From Choanephora cucurbitarum (taxonomy: Eukaryota; Mucoromycota; Mucoromycetes; Mucorales; Choanephoraceae): DNA of 64,000 nucleotides. The position numbers were made by a program, and so were the translations under genes. Of this stretch, positions 25,493 to 38,226 are shown piece by piece; position 1 is the stretch's first letter; each line of letters starts with the position of its first letter. The stretch covers positions 29,196 through 93,195 of the forward strand of contig JAIWNI010000109.1 in NCBI GenBank assembly GCA_025331435.1, written 5' to 3'. The notes below the pieces were generated by a model. The model saw only the letters and a list, made by a program, of their open reading frames with translations, searched no databases and was not told where the DNA came from.

Positions 25493-28400
25493 CTACTGTC
25501 TAGACGATTGATCAAGTAGGAAATTGCTTGCTTTTTCTAAATCTTGATCATAACGATTTAGAGCCTCTTTGGCTTCTGATTCAGCAAATCCCATCTTAAT
25601 AAGTTCTTCAATCTTATCACCCATTATGCCGATGTTATTACTAGTTGAGGCAACAGCACTTTCAGGCTTCTTTTCCGCTGATTGCTTCTGTTCAAAGTTA
25701 TCTTCGAAACTCGCAAAGGCATCATCAAACCCTTTGTCTGTAGTAGTTTTATCAGGAGCTGAGCCAGCAGCAGCTTGAGAGTTTGTTGGAGCGGCTGTTG
25801 CGCCGAAAATTGAATCCCATTCATCATCGTTTGCTGCACTAGGTGCAGGTTTACTGGTCTCTGAAGGGAAATCGAATCCCCCAAAATTAGAGGCCCAATT
25901 TGTATTGTTTTCTGTTGTAGCAGTAGATGGTTTTTGTTGTTCAGCAGTAGGTGCGTTAGGCTTTTGATCAAAGGAGCCAAATGCATCATCAAAATCAGCA
26001 AATTCATCTTCTTTAGCGACAACTTTGGCAGCTTGGAGATTGCCTGAGAATGCTGCTTCAAAATCATCATCGTCAGTGTTTTTCTTTTCTTCAGAAGGAT
26101 AGTTGGGCTCAGTTGTAGTACCCGATGATTCTGGTACTGAAGGGGTAGCAAGTGTAGCGAGAGTAGGAGTAGAAGTAGCAGAATGAATAGTGGTATTAGC
26201 AGAAGGAGGAGGTGGGGGAGGAGCGCGCGCTTTTTTAATGCTGTTGGTGGAAGTTAGTGAGGGCGAAGTGATAGAGGCAATTGAGCTGACTTCAGAGGTT
26301 TGGCGATGGTGTCTGCTCTGAGGTGGAGGAGGAGGAGGTCCACGGCTTGTCTTTGTGGTAGGCGAAGTGATAGAAGGACTAGCCCAGCTAACAGAGTCGA
26401 ATGCATTCAAGGGAACTTCATTATTCGTAGAAGGAGTGCTTGCCATTGAACCAAAGATAGCATCGAAATCATCTCCAGATGCTTTGTTGCTAGTAGAGGC
26501 AATGGATGGAGAGAAAGCAGCGTCAAAGGGAGATGGGCTGAAGTCAGTAAAAGGAGAGGCAGACTTGTTCATAGGTGATTCCGCAAACAAATTGCCTAAA
26601 GCTGGGGTAGAAACAACAGATGATTGTAATTCAGGGCTTTTGACAGATGGTGCTTTTTCTTTAGAGCTTTCAACTATAGGCTGATCATCACTGTCACTAC
26701 TATCACCTTCATCATCTTTGTTCAAACCACCAGCAAGTTTATAGTCCTCTAGATGACGTCTTGCTTGAGCACGATCTTGCTCAGCGGCAGTTACTTGTCG
26801 CTTGTTGATATCCAACATCATATTCTGTTGCTTTGCTTGCGCGCGCATCTTTTCTAGTTCTTGATTAGCTTGTTTTGTCTCTTCTTGAATTTCATGCACA
26901 CGACGACGCAAACTCTCTGTCTCTGCTCGACCATTTTCTAAGGTTTGCTTTGCTTGAGCAATGTCGTTCTGAACAGCATCTAACTGTTGTTGAGCAGCAT
27001 CATATTCCGCACGCACGCGATCCCATTCGCCTTCTTCGCGACGTACTGTTTCTTGAAGCTCATTCAAATCCTTGACAGCTGATTCATGTGTCATACGCAC
27101 ATTAGCCAGCTGAGCTTCCAGCTCCCTCTTTTGGTTTGTCAGTTGTTCCAATGAACTTTCGGCTGATATTTTTTGTTGGCCAATAGATTGTGTTTGTGAT
27201 GTAAGGGAAGCAATTTGATTTTGCATCAAGTTCACCTGGTTTGTCTCCTGGGAGACCTTTTCATCACCAAAATCACCCAGCAAATCATTCGTAGTGCTAT
27301 CGTCAATCAAAGAGCGGTCAGATTGAGGAGCAGGCGAAGCAAAAATAGAAGGACTAGGTGCAATAGCATTGATGTTACTGAAAGGTGACGGTTGTTGTTG
27401 AGAAGGTGGAACTAACGTCTTGGGCAAAGTTTGAGGTAAAGGCTTGCCTGCTAGTTTCTGGTGAATCAAGTGCATAGCAACTGCAAACTCATCGCGAGAC
27501 AAGGCTCCTCTTTGCTGAATATCAGCTAAATCCCAAATATGAGCCAGATCGGTTTCTGGCAATCGAGAATTCTTGAAAAACTCGACAGCTTCTTTACCCT
27601 GAATCACGCCTGCTTTACCAGAATCAATCTTGTCGAAATAAGCATCAAACTGTTGCTTTTCCTGTGCTGTGACATCCCACTGTTGGATAGGATCATGAAT
27701 GGGTGCTGAAGGGCCAAAGGCAAGCGAGCCTAATGAGTCAATTGTGCGAGCACGTTGAGGTGGTGTCATCACGCTCTGACGTGTGTTGTGGAACGAGGGT
27801 GATTGAATAGTCATGTTGCGAGTAAGTGGTGTGCTGCTACCACCACCACTAGCTGATTGAAAGACAGCAGCAGGCAATTTGTCAGGCAAGCTAGTCAACG
27901 AGCCATCCATCAACTTGGCAATATAATGCATGGCAATAATAAATTCAGCTTGATTTAAGGTGCCTGATTGGCGGACATCTGCTAAGTACCTAAAAAGAAA
28001 TTTATTAATATCCAAGCAACCATGCAGCCTTGTTCTAAATTACCATATTTGACTCAGTATATCCATAGGCAATTTTGACTTAAGAAAGACGTTCTTGGCT
28101 GTCTCGGCATCCAATACTCCATTTACGGGTTGATGTACTCGAAAGATACTAGCATACTTTTCACGCTCTGCCTCTGTGATAGGTGCATTAGCTGAGTTAT
28201 TGTTGATATTTGTGTTGGAAACAATAGGACTTGGTGCTACTATGGTTGCTCCATCGAATTGAGGAAGCGGTACATCTTGAAGACTTCAATAAGCATCTAT
28301 TGTATTGACTACCTATAGTATATTTTACCTGTAGCAATGATATCAGCAGAGGCTTCCTTTCCATGTTGTGCACACGCAATTAGCTTGAGTGCAATAGTGA

Positions 28401-28661
28401 ATGTCTCTGGCGTCAAGTAGCCCACTCTATCACGGTCAGCAGCTTCCCAAATCTATAAAGGGCGGTCAGTATAGACCTTTTCCTATTGTTATGTGCATAT
28501 ATTACCTCTGATAAGATTTGTGTGGGTATACCAGAAGTAGCAAAGAATTGTACAGCTTCATTGCCTGTCACAATGCCTTCTTGTGACTTACTGGCAATTT
28601 GAAACAACTGAGCATAATATTTAGCTTCTTTAGGTGAGAGGTGCGAATCCCAAAAGGACAT
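25493..28661 (-). CDS. Ede1-like endocytic scaffold (three EH domains, coiled coil, UBA)
   Basis: Multi-exon gene. Exon 1 is 28506-28661; three short exons follow, and the main exon starts near 27991. EH1 spans the first exons (KEAKYYAQLFQIASKSQEG...SEIWEAADRDRVGYL). EH2 has NGVLDAETAKNVFLKSKLP...GTLNQAEFIIAMHYI. EH3 has QFDAYFDKIDSGKAGVIQ...HIWDLADIQQRGALSRDEF. A long coiled coil follows (NQIASLTSQTQSIGQQ onwards), then Ser/Pro-rich linkers with poly-proline PPPPPP patches. The C-terminal UBA domain is DKIEELIKMGFAESEAKEAL. Ede1/Eps15 proteins nucleate clathrin-coated pits through NPF-motif and ubiquitin binding at the plasma membrane. Confidence 0.92.
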
Positions 28662-28752
28662 GACAAAGATGAGATAAAGTTATAAAGAAAATGAAAAAAC
28701 ACAAAGAAAAAGAAAAAGGGAGAAATAATTGGCTCAAATTAATTTTGCTTTA

Positions 28753-30150
28753 TTAGGCGCCAACATGTGTTAAATGTTGTCGAGCCAAGCTGTCAGCTAA
28801 TTGATCTTCCATGCTTTTATTGCGGGAAGCAAAATTCTTGCCAGGTTCGGGACCTTTAGGTTGGCGAATAGGGTAGATATTGCCTGTAGAAAATACTTCA
28901 GCAGTAGTGCTTGTGCTCCTATTATTTATGTATCATAAACCCTATATTCAATACGCATAAAAACAAAGAGAGAAACTTACATCATAGATTTGCGGTAAGA
29001 GGCGTTGTTTTGTTTCATATCGTTACCATTGCCAGAAACATTGATGCGTTCACGACTTGGACTAGATCGCAAGCTGGCCCGAGAGCCCTTATTTTGAAGC
29101 TTAAGATAACAAATTTGTTAGGCCTAGAGAGTTGTTGTTCTATCTCTTATGTTACTTACTCGAACAATAGGTGCAGGCGTAAATCCTCTTTTCTGAATAA
29201 TCACCTGTCTATCTGCACCAAAGCCTTCAGAAAAATGAGCAAGACCAAGGCGATCTGCTATCAAATGAGCATCCCTACGTTCTTTAGCTGAGAGAGTTTT
29301 TGGTAAAGCTACATCAGTACTGTTGGCATCACCACGGAAAAGCAAAAGGTAACTGTATAGTTCCAAGACATTGGGGTCATTCAAATCCAAAACATCTTTT
29401 GTGTATCAGTCAGTGTTGATCTAAATTTGTTTTCATAAATACATATATACCTTCATCTGGATTGTTAAGTAATCTACGCTCAGTAAACATAGGTGAGCTG
29501 GGCTGTGATGAAAAGCTTTCTCTCTCCTTCTTCTCATTAGCAGCAGATATATCGATTGCTGCAGGTAGCATTTTTTTGTATTCAACACGTAGTTTTCGAC
29601 CTCCTAAGTCAAGACCATTGACAGTATTGACAACTACTTCAGCCTCTTCAGGTGTATGATAATTGGCAAATGCAAGTCCACGGAACACACCATTATCAAA
29701 ATGGTAGTTAAAAGCATAAGCAGTGGGTACATCCATAGAAGCCTAATTGTATTGGTTACATCCTGTCAACTTTTGCATAAACAATTTGCTTTTCATTCTA
29801 TCTCACTCTTTTACCAATTTGGCCAATAAAGCATCCTTTTTAACAGAAAATGGGATGTTTTTGATTACAATAGCAGTAGGAATAATTTGATCTACATCGT
29901 CAGTATAGTTCATTGGTGTAGGTGACGTGGCTCGAGAAGTAGGTCGTGAACCTGGTCGAGAAGAAGGTCGAGAGGCAGGTCGAGAGTTAGGTGTACTGTT
30001 GATAATTATGTCCTATAGCAACATTCAAGTGTCAGTCAGACATTCATTTTCTTCTTGTTAACTACTCTTCTCTACCTTATTTCTACGCACTCTTCTTATG
30101 GAAGAAGGGCGGGAACGAGGTAGAGTTTCGGAAGGCTGAGGGGAGGTCAT
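28753..30150 (-). CDS. RRM plus R3H RNA-binding protein (Pin4/Cip2-like)
   Basis: Multi-exon gene starting at the ATG at 30150 (MTSPQPSETLPRSRPSSIRR). A Ser/Arg-Pro repeat region (SRPASRPSSRPGSRPTSR) precedes an RRM with IPTAIVIKNIPFSV as RNP2 and GVFRGLAFANYHTPEEA as RNP1. Next is a linker (KKMLPAAIDISAANEKKERE) typical of fungal Cip1/Cip2/Pin4 proteins. An R3H-like domain follows (NDPNVLELYSYLLLF...DAHLIADRLGLAHFSEGFG). The end is LARQHLTHVGA. Fission yeast Cip2 and budding yeast Pin4 act in post-transcriptional control and stress or cell-cycle responses. The start lies next to a long polypyrimidine tract (sense strand), as in other genes here. Confidence 0.87.
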
Positions 30151-30206
30151 TATGTTTTTTTTTGGTTGTTTTTATATTTTTGTTTTTTAAATATCTAAAA
30201 AATAAA

Positions 30207-30335
30207 CAAGAAAAAGAGGAGAGGGGATGGAGGAGGGGGGAGGGGGGAAGAGGAGAAGGAGAGAGAAGAAAAAAAAAAGAAAAAGGTTAAAGAAAAGAGG
30301 TGTAAAAAGAAAAGAGGAGAAGAGAAGCTTTCTAT
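30207..30335. repeat. about 130-bp polypurine low-complexity tract
   Basis: The + strand is almost entirely A/G over this interval, including GGAGGGGGGAGGGGGGAAG and then GA/AAG runs. On the transcribed sense of the RRM-R3H gene it is a CT tract in the promoter or leader. Such mirror-like purine tracts can adopt triplex DNA and are hot spots for length variation. Confidence 0.6.
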
Positions 30336-30470
30336 TTTTTTTAAGAGAGTCGCTTAAAAAATTGTGTCACACTTTGCAGCTCCTTAAATCACCTTCTAAT
30401 TATTTGATCCTCTTTCGGTATACAAATTAGAGTAAAAAGGAAAAGAAGCGACGCTAACTTAAAACAGTAT

Positions 30471-30510
30471 CATTCGCTCAAAACCGATTTCTTAAGCTAA
30501 AGAGCGAATG
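30471..30510. repeat. 9-bp inverted repeat
   Basis: CATTCGCTC (30471-30479) and GAGCGAATG (30502-30510) are perfect complements around a 22-nt spacer that includes the TTAAGCTAA motif. It is too short to call a transposon end, and a regulatory palindrome is possible. Confidence 0.3.
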
Positions 30511-31206
30511 CTTAATCAACTTGTTAGTGTGTCTGTCAAAGATGTATACGTTTAATCTAGTTTGAATTATACTATATTAGTTTCATTCCCAGCATTAACA
30601 GCTTAATTATGTCTTTGCTAAGCCTTCTTGTTGTTCTCTCTTATTGGATTACATGCTACTGAAATATAGTGCATCCTAAAACTCTCTTGTTTATAGGCAA
30701 ATGCTATAAAAAAGACTAGAAGACTGCTATACTCGAGTAATTTCGTATGATGCACCTTTTGAAGACTTATTTGTCTTTAAGACTTGAAGCATTCTTATTC
30801 GATCTTTTGGTACAACTGCTCGCTTGTCTTTGTTTGCTTCACTGTCGTATAAAATGGGTCATTGCCTACTAAAGTTCGGCCAATCTGTCTTTTCTTTTTC
30901 AGGAACATTCAATCTGATGATGATAGAAGGAATTCTTTTCTCGGAAAACCCGATTTGATTTTCAACATAAAGATCTTTAGTTAGTATGAGTAGAAAAGAA
31001 GTACACAGTTGAAAGGTTCCGAATCAGCAGTCTGTCTTGGTTTGAAAGAGCGAACCATTCCTGCATTTTCAAACGAATAGAAGAAAACAAACTTGACTCG
31101 TCTTTTTAAAATTCTACTTATCTCTCTACTTTCTCTTGTTTTTTTTTCTTTTATTTGGGTTAATAGCTACAGGTTTTGTCGAATCACCTTTCTTTGAGCA
31201 TCCAAC

Positions 31207-34200
31207 ATGACTGAATTCCGTTCGTTTGTAGCGGGTGTACCACAAAATGTAAAGAGAAAAAATACAAAATTGATCTCGAGATGACAGTTTATGTCTTGTA
31301 GGTTTTTACGCTACCAACACCTACCGACATCACACTCACTCCATTTTGGACTACTGTCATGCAAAAAGACAATTTCTTACTTCAAAAGTCATCTGCTCCG
31401 GGAAATCCACTTTTCCGCAATTTAGTGAGCACGATCGCAAGTGTGTAAGTAAATGAAATGGAAATAAGACAGAAAGTTAACATTTCTTCTTAATACAAAC
31501 AACAGTTTTGATACAAAGTTGCCTCCATTTCGTATTCTGTTTCAAAGAGAAATCAATTCTGTTTGTCTTCAGATTGCTGTAGCTGAAAGTGAAAGTGCTA
31601 TTGATGCTGCATGGTTCTGGATTGAAAGAAATATGATGCCAGAACTAGAAGTCATCGATCATCCTTTTGACAAGGAACATTGGGTATCTGAAAAAATCAA
31701 TATGATCGTGCTTGCTACAGGTAAAGTCTGTTTGTTTGGTCTATATTAAAGTACAACCTTCAACTTGTTCTTTCATTGCACAATAGAATCAGGTACAGAT
31801 GAATTATCTTCAGACGAAAGTGTTCGAAATGCTTCAAGAAGCTTCAGACAGATTTTTGACATTGCACATTCTGAAAGATTTGTTAGCTGTAAAGTAAGCT
31901 CATAAGAATTTCAAAAGGAAGAGAAAACTAAACAAGAGAGAAAAATTGACTGGTGGACTTATCGTCCGTCATAAAATAGATTATTCATGCTCTTACAAAG
32001 GCAGACAGGGATGGATTTACATAAGTGAAAACTACCTTGGATTCCATTCCTTCTTGTTAGGTGCAGAAGCAAAGACTTTGATCGAGTTGAAAGATATTGA
32101 AGACATTAAGAAAGAGAGATCGAAAGGGATTTTTGATGACAGTCTTCGTTTGACAACCAAAAACAAACGCGAGGTATGCCTCTGACTCAGCTTCAAGATG
32201 TTATTCTAATCGTTGGTTGTTGTCCTATAACAGCATTATCTCTCTAATTTGTTCAAGAGAGATGAAGTGTATGATTTGCTTGTAGAGCTAACTGGTAAGG
32301 CCATGCAGCGTTGGCTTAGTAATGCTGGTGGAGAAGCACCAGGGCAGTCAAACAATGCTGAGTTTCTTGCTGCTCAAAATAGTACTAAACGTCACTCGCG
32401 TCTTCGTAGCATTTTGGAAAGTCGCTCTGGCCAACTCGTCAATCCTTTGAAACAGGATTTGGCTACTCAAAAGCGAGATAACGCATATTGCCTTAGATTT
32501 TGTTTGCCCGCCAATGAGCATCTGATGGATACTATTAGCGCTACCTATATCAAGGAAGCCTCTCAAGAGCGCGATCCTCATTTTCTATCGCAAGTTCCGC
32601 CTGGTGTCATACAACTGACAGGTCATGTCTATCTGTCACAGACGTTTTTAGCTTTTGAGTCAGAAGAGCGACTCCCTGCTCCTCAACAGCATTTACCTAT
32701 TTGCAAAGCTGTTTTCCCTCTTTATACAATCAAACGTGTTGAAAGGATCAACAAAGGTGGTTATACTTCAGGCGTAGCATTAGTCACATGGCATAAGATG
32801 GAACATTGCTTTCATTTGAATGTAAGTAGACATACTCAAATCTTTCTTTTCTAAACCAAGCTGGTTAAACATAGGCTGAAAGAAACATATCTGAGCAATT
32901 CTGTGAGTTGCTAAAGAATCTTTTGGTAAAGCAAGTTCCTCAATTCAAAAAGGTTAAGCCGTTTATTTCTACTTGCGAATCCGAGCACATATTCCAAAAT
33001 ATAGATACAAGCTTAATTGACACGAAAATACATGTTGGAGGACTTGGCTTAGATTTCGGATACCCTGAAAATGCAAAGAAATCAAAAGACAAGAGCAAGT
33101 TTAAGCTTTGGAAGCTTTATTTTCAAGGTATTTTTCACGAAAAAAAAAGAGAATAACAAGGAAGGAACTATCCAATCTAAACTGCGGTCTACCTATTTAT
33201 GCATTGATTAGAGAATGGTCGAAACTTGACTACAGTCAGACTGCCTACTTTTAGCAAGCTGGTTAGAGTAGGATTACCAAACTCCTTACGAGGGGAATTG
33301 TGGGAATTATCCTCAGGTGCTATATATTTACGGTTTGCAAACCAAGGTGTCTATCAATCTATCCTCGAAAAATACAAAGATCAGACGTCTCTTGCCACAG
33401 AAGAAATTGAAAAGGATTTAAACAGGCAAGTTCAGTTTTCAACAACAAAAAGAGATTTAACATTTGCTAACCACTCTCTCTTATTCCATTTTTACTTTCC
33501 AGATCGCTTCCGGAATATCCAGGTTATCAATCGCCAGAGGGCATAAATCGGTTACGTCGTGTATTAACTGCTTATGCATGGAATAATCCTGAACTAGGCT
33601 ACTGTCAGGCTATGAATATAGTAGCATCTGCTTTGCTAATCTATACAACAGAAGAGCAAGCATTTTGGATTTTGCATGTTCTTGTAGATCGCATGTGCCC
33701 TGGCTATTATAGTACAAGTATGTATGGCGCATTGCTTGATCAAATTGTGTTTGAAAAGCTAGTAGAAAAGACAATGCCCATTCTATGGAGCCATTTCAAA
33801 AAGACAAATGTCGAGTTGTCAGTGGCCTGTCTACCCTGGTTCTTAAGTTTGTATGTCAACTCTATGCCCTTAGAGTTTGCTGTAAGAGTACTGGATATCT
33901 TGTTCATGGAAGGTCCACGCATTTTATTTCAAATAGGGTAAGCTACTATACTGATTTGTGTGACATGTATATAGCCTTGGCTTATATTGAGTGTCTTGTT
34001 TTCATAGTTTAGGTAATAGTTTTAGAGAGGAGGTCAATCATCCTTATTTCTTTTTTAACGCAAGTCGCAAATAGCTATTCTTAAAGTCAATGGTGAAGAG
34101 CTCTTGCAGTCAAGAGACGATGGTGCATTCTTGGATATTTTCAAATCATTCTTTCAATCAATTGGAACTCAAGAGAAAACTGCTAGTGGCGAAAAATACA

Positions 34201-35551
34201 TTAAATTGACAGTAAGGATAATGGATACAATACTAAATGCTACTTGATTAAATGCATGTTTTCCCTTCTTCTTAATAGAAATTCAACGAGATTATGTTGA
34301 TAGCTGTAAGTTGCAATTCGTTTCGTTGTGTCATTTTCAACTTACTCAAGTAGCGTGTATCATGATCTTACAGTACAGGGAATTTTCGCTAGTAACAGAT
34401 GAGATGGTGGTAGATATGCGTAGGGAAAACCAACTTAAAGTTGGAGCAAATATTGAATCATTTGCTAAGAGAACAGCAATCCGTAACCTGAAAGACACAG
34501 CTGGATTTAGTAAAGAAGACATTGGTGTTATTTATGATAAGTATTTCGGTGCACTCTACTATGCCAATCGTGAATTAGATAAAAAGCCTGAAACCAAGAT
34601 GAATCGAGACACTTTCCAAAGCATGTTAGCCGGATTTACTCTTTGGGCAAAAAATATACCACCTAGTGATGATGTCGATATCAGTATAGCCACCTCTTTA
34701 CGTAACAGCTTTATCAATCGATTGTACCGTATGTTTGTTGGAGATGCACCTGATAAACTAATTGATTTCCAGAGAGCTGTTTTAGGATTTAGCGACATTC
34801 TACAAGGAGTAGGTTGCTTGATGGACTTACACATGTTCTTACTCATCATTCTCTTGTACAGGATATCATGTCACATATTGATTGGTTTTTCAAGCTGTAT
34901 GACGAAGACAAAGATGACGTGTTGATAAGCAAAGACATCATCAACATGAGTAAAGAACTATACTGGCTATTGAGTCTTTTGAAAGACATAGATATTGCTT
35001 GGGACGCCGTAACTAGTTTGATTGTTCATAGTTGTGAGCAATCTGATGTAGCCAAAGGAATTCAACCTGATGAGGCTACACTGACTCATCGATTAGCAGA
35101 TTTAGCGATGACAACAACAGGCACATCACTCTATGCTCGCATCAAGCAACTAGAAAATTCAATGTTAGCTGATCTTGTAGATATCACAATGCCTTCGTTT
35201 CGTATGGTTGTTCTGACCAATGAAGCGCTCGAAATGTTATTTGATCACGGCTTTGCCAATAGCTTTAAGGTTGTCAAGTCTGCAACTGAACATCAAAAGA
35301 GCTTAGGAAGAGAACTGTTCGAAAAGCTTTTTGCAGATGGACAGAAGCTTGCCAAAGAAACTCACTCTTCGCAGCTACGGTCACCACAGACACTCAAGAA
35401 ATCCAGCTCTTCGCTCAGTGTATCCAGCGATACTTTCTCAAGACAACGTTCTCACTCATCTGCTTCTACAAGTACACTTGATACGAAGGACAAGGAAGAA
35501 GCTGAGGTAGATACATTTATGAACGATGAATGGGTTCAGTTTGATGTGTAA
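31207..35551 (+). CDS. GRAM-TBC RabGAP (Gyp2/Mdr1, TBC1D8/9-like)
   Basis: At least ten exons. Exon 1 encodes [14 protein letters not shown] and splices to [23 protein letters not shown] domain ([22 protein letters not shown]...KSIFDDSL-like) is followed by a second one ([19 protein letters not shown]...[16 protein letters not shown]). The TBC domain has the arginine finger in EEIEKDLNR, completed across an intron. The glutamine finger is [14 protein letters not shown], with [16 protein letters not shown] and [15 protein letters not shown] beyond. After the TBC lies an EF-hand-like segment ([20 protein letters not shown]) and a Ser-rich tail ending DEWVQFDV. Proteins of this build are GAPs for Ypt/Rab GTPases in Golgi and endosomal traffic. 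Both catalytic fingers are present, so it should be active. Confidence 0.9.
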
Positions 35552-36265
35552 ATAAATTCTTCATTTCTTTGCTTGTTGTTCTGCCAAATCAATTTATTGC
35601 AGTTAATGAATGCTATTTAAAATGCACTAGATATTAGCTCATGAAGAACAATCAACTCAGAGCACTGTTAAACCAATATGGTAGAGTAGGCTTTGTTTAT
35701 TATTACCATGTGTTTCTTTTTAGCTTGATTAATATGTGATTTTCAAGAGTTTCATATTGTTGAGAATTCGAGAGTTCTGATTAATACAATGGTAGTAAGC
35801 GCTTGCCTTCTTTCTTTTGTGATGATAGATAGAGTATTGTATCATGACTTTCTCTCAAACAAACATATGTCTTTCTGCTGAAGTAGATGGTTATAGGCTA
35901 CATATACTTTGAAAATATTGAGGTCTTCCAAGAACTCTTTTACTATCAAAGACTGGAAGTTCAGAAATAGCATTTTTGGAAGCAATGCTACAGCAACAGC
36001 TGTGGACGAGTGAATTAGCCTGTATACTGGTAACTTGCTATAGATGGATTTGAAGTGTAGATTTCCATATAGCAATACTCTCAAATCACTGATGTTTATA
36101 TACAATCATGGGAAAAGTGTGATGCAAAAGGTCAAGCTTGATTTTCATATGATCGTCTTTAATTTCTGTATAAATGTTAAGGTGTAATAATATAAGAGGG
36201 GTAGTAAACAAATATAGATGGGATATTCAAGCAAATCTATTTTTTTTCTGCTAGTTTTTCTTTCT
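35552..36265. other. intergenic between convergent genes
   Basis: About 700 nt of AT-rich sequence between two gene 3' ends. ORFs are short and unconvincing. No repeat was seen. Confidence 0.4.
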
Positions 36266-37306
36266 TTACATCTTAGCTCTCTTTTGGACACCCAATTCGA
36301 CCAACTTGAGGAAAGCGGCGGCAAAGTCGTCAAAGAACTTTTGTTGATCCTTAGCGTAGAGTTCAACGTATTGACGGAAAGGTTCTTCCAAAAGAGCCAT
36401 ATCTGTAGGCAACATCATGATTTCACCTTCATCCTCATCAACAAATTGCTTGGGGCCATCCCACTTCTTTTCGACCCACTTAACGTTGAGCAAAAGTTTG
36501 TAGCTATTAAAAGAAAAAAAGTATTTGTGATTAGTAAAAATAAATTAAAATAAAATGCAGACACCCTGTTGCAATTTATCTCAAACTTACAATTGGTTGG
36601 AGAAACGAGTGGGGTTGTATGTCCAGGGACCATCAAAGCCAGAACGGTCGGCATGACAACGACCAACAGTGTGAGCACCAATCAAAGCAACGGTTTCTTG
36701 AACAGTGAAGCCCATACGAGATACAAAGACATCAAGGACGTGGTCCTTACCCAATGCAGCGTCAGGAAGACGGCCTTGAGGAGGGCAGTCAATTTCGTTG
36801 TTCTTGTCCTTACGACCACCAGTCCATTCAATATGAGGACCACCCATTTGCTCAATAGCAACACAACCAGCAAGACTATATATGCATCATATCCATTAGA
36901 TTAGCTAAATAAATCATATTTGTTTGTTGATCTCCGATTGTCACTTACGTCCACAAATCAGCATATGAGATCCAAGGGTGCTTAGCCTTGATAGGTTCAA
37001 GGAAGTTTCTAGCATGCTCCAAACCGGCATTGGCAGGGTCTTCGGCTTCAGCCTTATAACGCATAGTAGCACCATCACTACCACCATCTTTGTGGTTCTT
37101 ATCGTATGTACCACTTGCGTGCCATGCTAAACGAAGGCTATATCAATCAGAGCAGATAAGTAAAAGCTACGCAATTGGTGTCCTGTCAGCACAACTTACA
37201 CAACAGGGGCGAAAGATCCATCATCGTATTCTTCGTTGGGAAAAGCTTCAGCAATTTCCTTTCTGATTTCAGCGTATTTGTCGGAAGAGGCTTGAGTAGT
37301 AGACAT
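36266..37306 (-). CDS. class I haem peroxidase (cytochrome c/ascorbate peroxidase-like)
   Basis: Multi-exon gene starting [18 protein letters not shown]. Exon joins restore [11 protein letters not shown], giving the distal Arg, Trp and His. [38 protein letters not shown] and [20 protein letters not shown] (proximal His) follow, then the C-terminal [23 protein letters not shown] helix. Class I peroxidases of fungi reduce H2O2 using cytochrome c or ascorbate. No mitochondrial presequence is visible, so this looks like the cytosolic relative (Ccp2-like) and not Ccp1. Codon use is of the preferred type, suggesting high expression. A catalase-peroxidase is excluded by length. Confidence 0.9.
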
Positions 37307-38226
37307 TATAAACAGAGTGAGGGGTGAGTAAGTGAAAGAAAAGAGGAGAGAGAAAAGAGAGAATTAGTGAGAAATAATTTATGGCACAAATAGATGAAAC
37401 TCTATTAAAAAATATCCACCAGTCACTTTATTCTGCTTATGCAATTGATTTCCTTTCACATGGCGTTCGGAATGTACTATAAAGTTGTTTTAAATCCAGT
37501 TGGGCAAATATCATTGGTTAGTGTCCTTTTGAAGCTACCGGGTGATCGATTTTGCCTTTTGAGCAAAGTGAGTTCTAGCAAAGAAAGTACTAAGTGAGTT
37601 TTCTTTAATTGTACTATACCATTTCGATCTAGAATGCTATATGATTTGAGCTAAGGAGAATTGCAGGTGGGTCAAGTTGACAGTCATGTTAAAGCATATA
37701 ATCAATAAGAAATAGAATGGCCCAAACGTCTATGTAAATACATCGGCTATCTTACTGAGCCTGATAGCTCTTTTTTTTTTTTTTAATATATATGTTCCAG
37801 GTTTACGAGATCAATGCTTTGACACCTCAAAATTTAGATAGAAGGAGAAACTGCATTCTGAGCAGAAAAGACATTGTATGTTTGACTTCATTTCCGATGA
37901 CAAAATGAAATCGGACAACAACGGCAGGTTATTTGTTCCATGTGAAGAAATTCAAGATTTAGCACTGTCAGCAAAATAAAAATCTACTGTCTGCTTGATT
38001 CACTTCTCCACACTCTTTTTTGATTGGCTACCCTGAATTCACATGCTTTGTTCACAGATATAACTCTTATACTTTTTCTTGACCGGCAAGTCACGATTTG
38101 TATTTTATTCATGACACATCTTATTTAACGATTTTTCTCTTTCACTTCTTTCCGTTGTTCTCTATCTTCTTCTTTATTCTCTTTTACTTCTTTTCTTTTC
38201 ACTTGTATATTCTACTATAATCAAAC
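37307..38226. other. divergent promoter region
   Basis: About 900 nt between divergent peroxidase and carrier genes. It includes an AG-rich leader upstream of the peroxidase start and a 15-nt T-run followed by TATA-like sequence at about 37771-37791. A long CT-rich leader (38130-38210) ends at the carrier ATG. No ORF was seen. Confidence 0.45.

Larger units (their letters stand above)
30151..31206. other. divergent promoter region with polypurine tract and hairpin
   Basis: This gap separates two divergent genes. It contains a polypurine tract at about 30207-30335 and an inverted repeat at 30471-30510. The rest is AT-rich with a T-run near 31139-31150 just before the TBC gene. No ORF is credible; an ORF across the purine tract is Arg/Lys/Glu low complexity. 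Confidence 0.5.

Noticed and set aside
30227..30430. ORF rich in Lys/Arg/Glu.
   Set aside because: It simply translates the polypurine tract.
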